This document shows, one piece after another, positions 8,236-16,351 of a stretch of 64,000 nucleotides of DNA (position 1 is the stretch's first letter; each line of letters starts with the position of its first letter). Under the pieces are notes generated by a model that searched no databases, had not been told where the DNA came from, and worked only from the letters and a program-made list of their open reading frames with translations. Made by a program: the position numbers and the translations under genes. The DNA comes from Paenibacillus sp. OV219 (GTDB taxonomy: Bacteria; Bacillota; Bacilli; Paenibacillales; Paenibacillaceae): positions 186,001 through 250,000 of the forward strand of contig NZ_FOCJ01000005.1 in the NCBI RefSeq assembly GCF_900110075.1, in the 5' to 3' direction.

Positions 8236-9150
8236 TCACTCCTTAGCAGCCCACTCCGCCAATTTCGATTTCAGAAAAACCCCAGATTGCTGCATTTCAT
8301 CTAATCCATTAACACCATCTTCAATGGATATCCACCTGTTGAAACCGATTGCATTTAATGTTTCGAAGATCGCGTCATAGTCGTTAAGTCCTTGGCCAAT
8401 GACACCATGCGCCAGCGACGCAGAATATCCCTGAAGCGTATATTCACGCAGATCGTTTAGCGTATAGCCCGGCTTCAAATACCTGTCGCTTGCATGCATC
8501 GTGAGGATGCGATGCTTCACTTTCTCCATCACATCAAGCGGATCTTCCCCCGCGAGCAGCGCGTTCGACGGATCGAAGTTGACGCCAAACCAAGGAGACG
8601 AAATTTCACTAATAATGGCTAAGAAGAGCTCGGATGATTGCGCAAATTCTGGATAGACCCAGTAGCCATCTTTATAATGATTCTCCATGACGAGATGAAC
8701 CCGTTTCGCTTCTGCATAAGGCAGCAGCTGACGGATGCAATCAACCGTCCATCTAATGCCATCTTCCCGGTCAAGGCCCGGCCGATTCTGACCCGAGAGA
8801 ACGCGAACGCTGCGGAACTCATCCGGTCCGATCAGTGCCATCAGGTCGATCATCTGTTTCATCTTCTCGATTTCTTGCTCCCTTTGCTCCACATCAGGAG
8901 TAGTGAAATCTGGCGACGAGCACATCATCGGAATTTCAAGGTTATGGGCAACAGCAGCAGCCTTCACTCGGAGCAGGTAGTCTTCATCGCTTTGTTTGAG
9001 GAAAGTCGGATATAGCTCAAGACCATCAACGCCGAGCCTAGCTGCCATCTCAATCCAATCGAATATCGTAATTGTACCGTCCGTCAATTCATCCATAAGC
9101 CCCTTCGGGAAAACGGCGACTCTCGCATCTCTTAGACTAGATGTTGGCAC
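8236..9150 (-). CDS. Sugar phosphate isomerase/epimerase (xylose isomerase-like TIM barrel)
   Basis: The 304-residue protein has the AP-endonuclease-2/xylose-isomerase-like TIM-barrel pattern: GVDGLELYPTF early, VMENHYKDGYW, FGVNFDPSNALLAGEDP, and HASDRY followed by a C-terminal GQGLNDYDAIFETL block. These Glu, Asp and His residues are the usual metal ligands of the fold. It starts at a GTG at 9150 with an AGGGTG site, overlapping the end of the HUMPS gene by 14 nt, so the two should be co-translated. It could epimerise or isomerise a keto-sugar or keto-acid in the same pathway. Confidence 0.87.
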   Translation of the reverse strand: MPTSSLRDARVAVFPKGLMDELTDGTITIFDWIEMAARLGVDGLELYPTFLKQSDEDYLLRVKAAAVAHNLEIPMMCSSPDFTTPDVEQREQEIEKMKQMIDLMALIGPDEFRSVRVLSGQNRPGLDREDGIRWTVDCIRQLLPYAEAKRVHLVMENHYKDGYWVYPEFAQSSELFLAIISEISSPWFGVNFDPSNALLAGEDPLDVMEKVKHRILTMHASDRYLKPGYTLNDLREYTLQGYSASLAHGVIGQGLNDYDAIFETLNAIGFNRWISIEDGVNGLDEMQQSGVFLKSKLAEWAAKE

Positions 9151-9820
9151 TGTTCTTCACCCTCGCTACAAGCGTCTCAAGCACCTGCTTAAGTTCTCCG
9201 CGATCTGTACTCGGACGAAACTCTTTGTGGTCAATGACGAGTGGAGCTCCGACGACGACAAGAGGGGCCCCGAGCTTCGGCATCTCTGCGGCTTGATCAA
9301 TGGAAAGTCCGCCTACGGCTTGAACGGGGATGTTCACCGCACTAACCACGGCAGCCAAGTGATCGTAAGGGCTCCGGGCAGGGTCCTCCCCACGTTCATC
9401 GAAAGAAGTGTGAACGAGGATGTAATCGACGCCATTCTGCTCTAGGAACTGTGCGCAAGCAACTGGATCTGGGGCAGCCATAATATCGCCCATCACTTTG
9501 ATGCCGTAATCTCGCGCTGCGCGAACGACAGCTCGTATGGTAGCAGGATGAGCGACACCCATGACGACGACATGGGTCGCGCCGGCCTTCGCCATCATTT
9601 CCGCTTCCAGGTAACCGCCGTCCATCGTCTTGAGATCCGCGATGATGGGATGGTTCGGAAACGCTTTGCGGAGCGCCACTACAGCATGGAGCCCTTCACC
9701 AAGCAACAGCGGTGTACCAGCTTCAATCCAATCAATTCCTGCCTCAACGGCGATTTCCGCCATTTCCAGCGCTTCTTCAATGGTCGTTAAATCTAATGAA
9801 ATTTGCACGATCGGTTCCAT
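9137..9820 (-). CDS. HUMPS-family protein (3-hexulose-6-phosphate synthase / 3-keto-L-gulonate-6-phosphate decarboxylase-like)
   Basis: The 227-residue protein belongs to the orotidine-5'-phosphate decarboxylase suprafamily. It has QISLDL at the N-terminus, EAGTPLLLGEG, and ADLKTMDGG in the position of the D-x-K-x-x-D catalytic motif, then VHTSFD and AVGGLS. The KTMD form is closer to hexulose-6-phosphate synthases than to the KIAD of ulaD-type decarboxylases, yet no 6-phospho-3-hexuloisomerase gene is adjacent as in ribulose monophosphate clusters. With an FGGY kinase and TIM-barrel isomerase in the same operon, a role in splitting or decarboxylating a phosphorylated keto-sugar is likely. 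The exact reaction is undetermined. Confidence 0.85.
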   Translation of the reverse strand: MEPIVQISLDLTTIEEALEMAEIAVEAGIDWIEAGTPLLLGEGLHAVVALRKAFPNHPIIADLKTMDGGYLEAEMMAKAGATHVVVMGVAHPATIRAVVRAARDYGIKVMGDIMAAPDPVACAQFLEQNGVDYILVHTSFDERGEDPARSPYDHLAAVVSAVNIPVQAVGGLSIDQAAEMPKLGAPLVVVGAPLVIDHKEFRPSTDRGELKQVLETLVARVKNSANI

Positions 9821-9847
9821 TCGAGCATCATCTCCCTCATTTAGCTA

Positions 9848-10888
9848 TTAAGCTTCTGGCAAAATAATCGATTTCGCATGCTGCAATCCATCCATCTCAT
9901 CGAAGGCCTGCTTCCAATCGCTGATGCCGTAGCATTTTGCCATCGGAAGTGGATCAATCAAGCCAGCGCCCATCAACGTTAATACTTTCTCCCACATCGG
10001 ATAATTGTGGCTGAAGGAGCCTTGTAGCTTTGCCGCTTTCTGGATCAGTGGATCGAGCGAGAAACCTACAGGCGCTGGCCCCCAGCCAATCTTCGTAATC
10101 TGTCCGCCTGGACGAATAGCATCTATACTTTGACGAAGTGAAGCGCTTACACCTACAGCATCCAAAATCACATCAGGGCCGAAGCCATCGCCATAAGCTA
10201 GCAGCTCCTCGACAACGTTCTGCTTCTCAGCAACGATGACGCAATCCGCACCAAACTGCTTGGCAACTTCCATGCGTTTCGCGTCCTTCTCCGTCCCGAT
10301 GACGGTTAGCCTCGCAGGGCTGAACAGCTTGGCAATTTGCACGCACAACAATCCAATTGGACCAGGTCCGAATACAGCGACGTAATCGCCAGGACGAATT
10401 TGCGAATGATGGGCAACGGCATTGTATGCGACGCAAGAAGGTTCCGTTAGTGCTGCTTTCTCAAAGCTGACGTTGTCCGGGATAAGATGAACGATTGCCT
10501 CTCTCGTCCTAACATATTCCGCCATCGCTCCGTTCTCCAGAACACCAAACCCTCTTCGTGTCGGGCAAAGGTTGTATTGACCCGTACGACAATATATACA
10601 AGTCTCGCACACATAAGAAGGTGTTTCGCTTACAACGCGATCACCGATCTTGAACTGCTTCACTTCCGCGCCAATACCGGCCACGACGCCTGAGAATTCA
10701 TGTCCGAGCGTTACCGGACGATTCACTGGAAAACCTTGAATATCATGGTACATATGCAGATCGCTGCCGCATACACCTGCTGCTTTTACTTGAATAAGCA
10801 CTTCTCTAGGTCCGAGCTCCGATGGAATCGGCACATCACGAACCTCCACGCTTCCACTTCCAGACGAATAATTGACTACAGCTTTCAT
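9848..10888 (-). CDS. Zinc-dependent sugar/polyol dehydrogenase (MDR family)
   Basis: The 346-residue medium-chain dehydrogenase has catalytic zinc ligands in CGSDLH and GHEFSG. It has four structural-zinc cysteines in CETCIYCRTGQYNLC and a nucleotide-binding FGPGPIGLL motif near the middle. It resembles sorbitol, L-iditol or threonine dehydrogenases, which oxidise a secondary alcohol with NAD. I chose the ATG at 10888 because AAGGAG lies 9 nt upstream; the 20 codons before it are not typical of the family. It is in the middle of the xylB operon and could feed a keto-sugar to the kinase. Confidence 0.92.
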   Translation of the reverse strand: MKAVVNYSSGSGSVEVRDVPIPSELGPREVLIQVKAAGVCGSDLHMYHDIQGFPVNRPVTLGHEFSGVVAGIGAEVKQFKIGDRVVSETPSYVCETCIYCRTGQYNLCPTRRGFGVLENGAMAEYVRTREAIVHLIPDNVSFEKAALTEPSCVAYNAVAHHSQIRPGDYVAVFGPGPIGLLCVQIAKLFSPARLTVIGTEKDAKRMEVAKQFGADCVIVAEKQNVVEELLAYGDGFGPDVILDAVGVSASLRQSIDAIRPGGQITKIGWGPAPVGFSLDPLIQKAAKLQGSFSHNYPMWEKVLTLMGAGLIDPLPMAKCYGISDWKQAFDEMDGLQHAKSIILPEA

Positions 10889-10923
10889 CGCGGCGATCTC
10901 CTTTTTGTAAAAGAATGAGTCTT

Positions 10924-11352
10924 TCAACCTTGCGGATAGTCCCCCCATAATTCAATGGCGTTACCATCCGGATCGTAGAACTTAAAAGACATGCCTTGAT
11001 AGTCAGTTAGCTTTCCTACCTGAATTCCTTTGTCCTTGAAGTACTGGTACAACGATTGGACATTATCAGCCACAGTAAATCCGTAAGAGGCTTGCACGCC
11101 ACTCGAATAGTTCATATGCGAAGTAACGTTGCCGTCTTCATTCGGAATTAGAAATATCCGAATCCCGGATGCGCTTCTGAGTTCCAAAAAAATCGGATCT
11201 TCGACCGCTACTGTAAAACCGAGATGTTCTGCGTACCATTCTGAAGCTGCCTGAAGGTTCGATACAGGTATGTACTGATAACTAGATTGTAAGCGCAGTG
11301 AATCCTCCCCCTTTAGCGCAAATTTATCTGTCTCCAAAAATAACTTCCACAT
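10924..11352 (-). CDS. VOC superfamily (glyoxalase/bleomycin resistance-like) protein
   Basis: The 142-residue single-domain VOC protein shows YQYIPVSNLQAASEWYAEHLGF, then ELRSASGIRIFLI, and the end motif FKFYDPDGNAIELWG whose Glu is the usual metal ligand. I favour the ATG at 11352, with GGGAGG about 14 nt upstream. A TTG at 11403 would overlap the preceding gene but has no ribosome binding site. VOC proteins range from lyases and isomerases to drug-binding proteins, so the function is open. The location inside a sugar operon hints at an isomerase or epimerase-like step. The pseudogene at 36585-37013 is a relative of the same codon length. Confidence 0.82.
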   Translation of the reverse strand: MWKLFLETDKFALKGEDSLRLQSSYQYIPVSNLQAASEWYAEHLGFTVAVEDPIFLELRSASGIRIFLIPNEDGNVTSHMNYSSGVQASYGFTVADNVQSLYQYFKDKGIQVGKLTDYQGMSFKFYDPDGNAIELWGDYPQG

Positions 11353-11384
11353 CGCGTATGTTGAATCCTCCCGAATCTTGGAAG

Positions 11385-13220
11385 TTATATCTCTTTTACG
11401 CAAATTCGTTCAAATTGTGCAGAACCGAACTGGACAAAGAAACGAAGGCTGCTGTTCCTACCGTTCGTCCGCGAGATTAGCGTTCGTTCTCCACCGACGC
11501 ACAGGTCAATCCAGCCATCTTTCACAATCGCTTTAATGGCGATCTTCTCGGTTAACCCTCCAACTTGATAGATGGAAGAATCCTCATTGGCTTGAAGGGA
11601 ACGAGCATGAATCTTGTGAATACCTGCTTTCCGATCTGTTGGCTCAAACCGGACATCATATCCGTGTCCTTGCTCGAAGTTCGCTGAATCCGCTACGGAG
11701 AAGCCGAAATACATGTTCGGATAGTTCACCGTCACCTCGAACGAGACGATATAATCACCGTCGAACGAACCAATCGTCCTTGCATCGAAGCCGCTCATGG
11801 CGTCAAGCGTGATGTCATCGTATGTCCTGACAGACTTCGTCTCTTCACGCAGCTCAGGTACGAAACCAAGTCCCAAGGAACCGTCTGTCTGTTGGATGAC
11901 CTCTCGGAAAACGAGCTCGCCCCCATATCGTCCCGGTGAAGATAGGAATCCTGCTGCAATACGTCTTCCACCATGGTATGCTGCTGTCTTCGGCACACGC
12001 CATTGCACACAATCTAAAGTGTCCATCGCTGGACGGAGCCAAGGACCTTCCGGGTTATGCGAATAACGATAACGAGCAAGCCCGTCATTACTGAAAATCA
12101 GATAATACCAGCCATTCCATTCGAAGAAATCTGCGCATTCCGGCTCATCATGATAACCTGGCACGATGAATGGCTCAAGCTCCTCCCAGTCCGTGAGATT
12201 ATCGGATACGAGATGTGCGAGGCAGCCTTGGTGCTTTATCGGATGAACGAGACTCGTCGTAACGAGCATGTGATACTTGCCTTCTTTATCCTGATACACA
12301 TGAGGATCGCGAACGGACGATAGCAGATAGCGGTCCGAGATTCGGATACTTGTATTCGTCTTGTCGAAATGAATGCCGTCGCTGCTCTCCGCCCATGTTA
12401 GCTGCGCTGGAGAACCATCGGTTGCTCTGACTGCGTAGAACGCATAATAAATGCCGTCCTTCACAAAAACCGAGCCCGTACAAATTGAGCCTTCTTCTTC
12501 CGCGGTAATACCGACTGCGATGGGATGATGCTCCCACGTTCGCAAATCTTTGGTCGACACTTGTGCCCATTGATGTGCGCCGAGGCTCCATTTGCTGGCA
12601 TGACCTCTGCGGTCAAACAGGTAATATACGCGGAAGTTTTCACCATCGAAGAAAGGCATACAATCACCGACACTTGTGTTGAAGCCTTTGGGCCGCCAAT
12701 ATTGCAGCGCTGCTGGTTCTTCCCCCAGAATGAGAGATTCAATCTGTGGTGTCGCTAGCGCTTCAGGCTGGATTGCTTCATTCCATATGCGAAGCTGCTC
12801 CGCATCGTTATACAACTGAATCGTCGCATCATGAAGGTCAATCGCCCCCATTGGCCAATCTTCATCCACGAGAACACCGTCTACGAATAAACGAACCGCA
12901 TAGCCCAAGTTTTGCAAGTGTACGGAATGCTTCGAGCTGCCGAGTCGATCCCATGGAGCGGATAACACCAACGGAGTCTTTCTTGCATCCGTATATAGCT
13001 CGGCAATTAACGAAAGCGCTTTAATTTCATTTGAAAATCCAGTATAGAATCGAATCCGCACGCCGGATTCTGCTGAAGTGATTGCAGCAAGCTCTCCCTC
13101 TGCTTGGCCGTCAATATCAATGCTGACCGCTAGCGCTTGAACGGCTCCCCAGTCCAGATTAATAGGCCCGCCGCCGCGCTCGGCTGTAACAGCAGCTTCT
13201 ATAGACGCATTCTTGTTCAT
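11385..13220 (-). CDS. Intracellular GH32-like glycosidase
   Basis: The 611-residue protein has no signal peptide. A laminin-G/concanavalin-like N-terminal part (about residues 1-165) precedes a five-bladed propeller related to GH32 (beta-fructosidases). VGDCMPFF near residue 185 stands where GH32 has WMNDPNG, so the Asp nucleophile may be this Asp. VRDPHV near residue 303 and EPECADFF near residue 358 correspond to the RDP and EC signatures carrying the stabiliser and acid/base. A C-terminal beta-sandwich follows. The divergent first motif means the substrate may not be a plain fructan. It follows xylB by 18 nt and is part of the same operon. Confidence 0.85.
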   Translation of the reverse strand: MNKNASIEAAVTAERGGGPINLDWGAVQALAVSIDIDGQAEGELAAITSAESGVRIRFYTGFSNEIKALSLIAELYTDARKTPLVLSAPWDRLGSSKHSVHLQNLGYAVRLFVDGVLVDEDWPMGAIDLHDATIQLYNDAEQLRIWNEAIQPEALATPQIESLILGEEPAALQYWRPKGFNTSVGDCMPFFDGENFRVYYLFDRRGHASKWSLGAHQWAQVSTKDLRTWEHHPIAVGITAEEEGSICTGSVFVKDGIYYAFYAVRATDGSPAQLTWAESSDGIHFDKTNTSIRISDRYLLSSVRDPHVYQDKEGKYHMLVTTSLVHPIKHQGCLAHLVSDNLTDWEELEPFIVPGYHDEPECADFFEWNGWYYLIFSNDGLARYRYSHNPEGPWLRPAMDTLDCVQWRVPKTAAYHGGRRIAAGFLSSPGRYGGELVFREVIQQTDGSLGLGFVPELREETKSVRTYDDITLDAMSGFDARTIGSFDGDYIVSFEVTVNYPNMYFGFSVADSANFEQGHGYDVRFEPTDRKAGIHKIHARSLQANEDSSIYQVGGLTEKIAIKAIVKDGWIDLCVGGERTLISRTNGRNSSLRFFVQFGSAQFERICVKEI

Positions 13221-13238
13221 ATAAACTCCGCTCCGTTT

Positions 13239-14741
13239 CTAATTGAGATGGGAATCTAGTAATGGGAATAGTTTCTTGTTCGCGCTATATAACTCCTTAT
13301 ATACGGTATGCAATCGCGTATAAGTCTCACGGTTAGCCACATTAGGAGTCACCGGTGTCTCTTTGATTCGGACAACCGTTCTACACGCTTCTTCTACGTT
13401 AGCGTAACGACCGATGCCGATACCTGCCATAATAGCAGCGCCTACGCAAGCTTGTTCGTGCATCGTACTGGTATAAACCTTTTTATCGAATATATCCGCG
13501 ATCATTTGCTTCCATAACACGCTCTTTGCTCCGCCACCAGATAGAATTAACCTATCCGACTGAACACCAAGCGTTCTGAAAATATCATAGCTGTCCTTCA
13601 GCGAGAAGCTAACGCCTTCCAGAACAGCTCGGACGAGATGGCTTCTTCCATGGTTTAAGGTGAGTCCGAAGAATGCCCCCTTCGCATGAGGGTCCATGTG
13701 CGGGGTCCGATCCCCGGCCAAATACGGCAAGAACAATAAGTTATCGCTTCCTGCCGGGATCGCTGCTGCCAGCTCATCAAGAGCGCCGTAATCCTGCACA
13801 TTCAGAATCTGGCTGCTCAGCCATTTCAATGACAACCCTGCGCTCATTGAGGCACCAAGTAAATACCATTTGTTCGGTACGGCATGAACATAGGTATGTG
13901 TCCTTAATGCTTCATCGAATACCATGCGGTTAACCGTCGTGAAGAGCTGACCGCCAGTGCCTATCGTACAGGAAATTACGCCAGGTTCTACGATGCCGTT
14001 GCCAACCGCCTGCATCGCTTGATCGGCTCCGCCATATACAACCGGAGTGCCTGGACATAAGCCCGATTCTGCGGCTGCCGTTGCCGTGATGGTTCCGCAT
14101 ATTTGCCATGGCTCGCTAGTTTCGGGGAACAAAGTCGGGTCAATCTGAACGCGCGACAACAGCTCGGTGGACCATTCCCTCTCCACCACATTATAGGCCG
14201 AAGTGCTGGAAGCATCTGTCGTGTCGACGCCTATGACACCAGTGAGCCGATATCTGACATAATCCTTGGGAAGAATGACCGAACGGATCTGACTATAGAC
14301 TTCGGGCTCGTTCTCCTTGACCCACAATAAGGAAGCCAATTGGAACCCCGTCGCGATATGGTTCTGAATGAGCTGTCCAAGCTCCTCCGGCGTGAAGAGC
14401 TCGCTAAGCTTCTCCTTCTGCGGAATGGAACGCTGATCACACCATATAATTGCAGGTCTGACCGGCTTTCCTTCCGCATCCAGCGCAACCAGTCCATGCA
14501 TCTGACCAGAGAAGCCGATTCCTGCAATGTCATCTGGGCGCAATTGTGCTTGCCGAATCGCTGCAGTAGAAGTTTGGCATACCAAGTCCCACCATTCGTC
14601 TGGATCTTGTTCCGCATAGCCGTGATTTGGGATGCTAATGTCATAATTCATCTGTGCGAGGCCGAGCATATTGCCTTGATCGTCCATTACCATCGATTTC
14701 ACGCTTGATGTGCCAATATCAATGCCCATTAGAGTTGCCAA
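13239..14741 (-). CDS. xylB: Xylulokinase
   Basis: The 500-residue FGGY kinase has GIDIGTSSVKS at the ATP-binding N-terminus, GFSGQMHGLV with the substrate loop typical of xylulokinases, IIWCDQRS, and a C-terminal ILSGGGAKS phosphate-binding loop. It should phosphorylate D-xylulose or a related ketose. The start is a TTG at 14741 with AAAGGAG about 10 nt upstream; the ATG four codons later is too far from that site. It is the first gene of the operon reaching 6121. No xylose isomerase (xylA) or transporter is adjacent, so the true substrate may be another ketose. A short leader reading frame precedes it. Confidence 0.93.
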   Translation of the reverse strand: MATLMGIDIGTSSVKSMVMDDQGNMLGLAQMNYDISIPNHGYAEQDPDEWWDLVCQTSTAAIRQAQLRPDDIAGIGFSGQMHGLVALDAEGKPVRPAIIWCDQRSIPQKEKLSELFTPEELGQLIQNHIATGFQLASLLWVKENEPEVYSQIRSVILPKDYVRYRLTGVIGVDTTDASSTSAYNVVEREWSTELLSRVQIDPTLFPETSEPWQICGTITATAAAESGLCPGTPVVYGGADQAMQAVGNGIVEPGVISCTIGTGGQLFTTVNRMVFDEALRTHTYVHAVPNKWYLLGASMSAGLSLKWLSSQILNVQDYGALDELAAAIPAGSDNLLFLPYLAGDRTPHMDPHAKGAFFGLTLNHGRSHLVRAVLEGVSFSLKDSYDIFRTLGVQSDRLILSGGGAKSVLWKQMIADIFDKKVYTSTMHEQACVGAAIMAGIGIGRYANVEEACRTVVRIKETPVTPNVANRETYTRLHTVYKELYSANKKLFPLLDSHLN

Positions 14742-14757
14742 TCGGATAAACTCCTTT

Positions 14758-14790
14758 CTAACATCGCTTCCCTAAATAAGTTCGCCACAT
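14758..14790 (-). CDS. Possible 10-codon leader peptide upstream of xylB
   Basis: The small frame MWRTYLGKRC starts at an ATG with a perfect AAGGAGG 8 nt upstream. It ends in a TAG that directly abuts the xylB ribosome binding site (AAAGGAG). The layout suggests translational coupling or leader control. An overlapping frame from an ATG at 14797 ends in TAATG inside xylB, but its start is too close to the ribosome binding site. No attenuator hairpin is visible, so this is a candidate only. Confidence 0.35.
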   Translation of the reverse strand: MWRTYLGKRC

Positions 14791-14840
14791 TAATCATTCC
14801 TCCTTTTTCCATGCTGAGAAACTGTTGCAAATTTAAACGC

Positions 14841-14867
14841 AAAAAAGCCTCAGCGATTGCTGAGGCT
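14841..14867 (-). terminator. Rho-independent terminator of the RMD1-like gene
   Basis: A perfect 9-bp stem AGCCTCAGC/GCTGAGGCT with a 4-nt loop is followed by six T residues on the reverse strand, just after the stop at 14873. It separates this gene from the xylB operon. Confidence 0.92.
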
Positions 14868-14872
14868 TATGT

Positions 14873-15724
14873 TTAGGTATGGGAAGGAACCCATCCCAGT
14901 ATTTGCAGTACGGTGAGCACGACCTCGATGACGATGAGAATAACGACGATCCATTCGACAAAGAGACCGCGGATGGAATGGCTGATGTCGGAGAAGCCTT
15001 CAGTGATGTGATATAGAATATCTGTTTTGCTTTTCAAGATCGTATAACGGTCGTTCAATTCGAAGAAGTCCATCATCTTATCGTGAAACTGGCTTGCCGA
15101 TTGATGCGTCCATGTGACCTCGGGCTTGTCCAGTATCATAATATAAGCAAGCGTATTAAATTCATGCCGAACGATCTTCGCAGTCGTTGTGGCTAATACC
15201 TTGTTGCTGATCCGAAGCTTGCCCTTCTCTAATTGCTCGATCATCACTTCCAAGCTGTCTTGAACCTTGCCTAACTGCTGCTCTGCTTTCTCAAGCGCGA
15301 CTGATTTAGCTAGCACGGTCGAAATTAACTCCGGCAAGAAAAATTCATACTCATTCACGATTACATACTCGTCCGTCAGCTCCATATCCTCAATGTTCCC
15401 AATATGTAGACTATAGTCATCCGTGAAGCTATCTACGCGCGATAGATCGATATCCCGCTCGAAGGTTTGGAGGAACTTCAGAAGCATCTGGATCTCGCTC
15501 TTATCCGAGTGATTCACAAAGACGACGCTGCCAAACGAAAATATGAGCACTTGCTGCAGTTCATTCATTCGATCCGTGTATATCGATTCGAGCTCTTTCG
15601 CTCTTAGAATTAACGGCTGCTCCCACGTATATTTCTTGGGCATGCCTAAGTAAATGGCAATTTTATTGAGATCGATTTCGCTCGTGATGGACAATGCTTT
15701 AAACGAGATATTAGTCAGTTCCAT
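14873..15724 (-). CDS. RMD1/YagE family (DUF155) protein
   Basis: The 283-residue protein has an N-terminal region with LIFSFGSVVFVNHSD, the hallmark of the RMD1/DUF155 family (yeast Rmd1, human mitochondrial RMND1). A predicted coiled coil follows around residues 160-200, and one C-terminal membrane helix (FVEWIVVILIVIEVVLTVLQ) comes before a short tail. It is probably tail-anchored in the cell membrane. Bacterial members have no firm function. The ATG at 15724 is preceded by GGAAG; a TTG at 15796 lacks a ribosome binding site and overlaps the terminator of the previous gene. It appears to be a single-gene unit. Confidence 0.86.
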   Translation of the reverse strand: MELTNISFKALSITSEIDLNKIAIYLGMPKKYTWEQPLILRAKELESIYTDRMNELQQVLIFSFGSVVFVNHSDKSEIQMLLKFLQTFERDIDLSRVDSFTDDYSLHIGNIEDMELTDEYVIVNEYEFFLPELISTVLAKSVALEKAEQQLGKVQDSLEVMIEQLEKGKLRISNKVLATTTAKIVRHEFNTLAYIMILDKPEVTWTHQSASQFHDKMMDFFELNDRYTILKSKTDILYHITEGFSDISHSIRGLFVEWIVVILIVIEVVLTVLQILGWVPSHT

Positions 15725-15796
15725 TGATCTTCCACTTTCAGTAAGTTGTTCTAACTGTAAGTCTTTACCTACTAGAGGCAATGTAAACTCGAGCAA

Positions 15797-15832
15797 TAGA
15801 AAAAGCAGCCGATTAACGAATAATCGACTGCT
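15797..15832 (-). terminator. Rho-independent terminator of the DUF6376-like gene
   Basis: A 12-bp stem (15804-15815 with 15821-15832, one G-U pair) with a tight loop is followed by TTTTC on the reverse strand. It lies 14 bp after the stop at 15847. Confidence 0.9.
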
Positions 15833-15846
15833 CCTGCATGGTTACT

Positions 15847-16326
15847 TTACTTCAACATATTCAAGTACTTCTCTGCTTCTTTAAACTCAGGTGAATCCTT
15901 CATCTGTTCATAAAGAGCTTCGAACTGTTCCGGGTCAAAATGACCGTTATCGATTTGACTGATGTATTCGTCGATCTGCTGATTCGCCTCGTCAGAGCTC
16001 GCTGCAAGCTTTTCTTGAAGACTCTTCAGCTTTGCTGGCGGCTCTGTCTGAACTAGCTTGTTCAGCTCTTGCTTTACAGTGATCAATTGTTGCTTGATCT
16101 CCTGCTCTGCCGCCGATTTGTCCTCCGACTTCGTTGCACCCTGACTTCCCTTCGCTTGCTCAATCAATGCAGGCAGCTTCTTATTAACCTCATTAACCTT
16201 CGAAGCGGTTTCCTTCGTTTGTTTGGCAAAGTGAACGGTCTCGATTATGGTGTCTTTATAATAGAGAAATGCTCCTCCAAGGATGACAACAAGCACACTC
16301 ACAACGATTGCCAGTTTTCGTAGCAT
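15847..16326 (-). CDS. DUF6376-like small secreted or membrane-anchored protein
   Basis: The 159-residue product has one N-terminal hydrophobic segment (KLAIVVSVLVVILGGAFLYY) without a lipobox cysteine, so it is probably a membrane anchor. A helical, Lys/Glu/Gln-rich outer part follows with a likely coiled coil (residues 35-110). Its C-terminal pattern QIDEYISQIDNGHFDPEQFE resembles DUF6376 proteins of spore formers, which are usually lipoproteins. I chose the ATG at 16326 because GGAGG lies about 7 nt upstream; the ATG at 16344 is within that motif region. It follows the ATP-grasp gene by 25 nt and may be co-transcribed. Function unknown. Confidence 0.72.
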   Translation of the reverse strand: MLRKLAIVVSVLVVILGGAFLYYKDTIIETVHFAKQTKETASKVNEVNKKLPALIEQAKGSQGATKSEDKSAAEQEIKQQLITVKQELNKLVQTEPPAKLKSLQEKLAASSDEANQQIDEYISQIDNGHFDPEQFEALYEQMKDSPEFKEAEKYLNMLK

Positions 16327-16351
16327 GCGGTATCCTCCCTCCAATGCTTCA

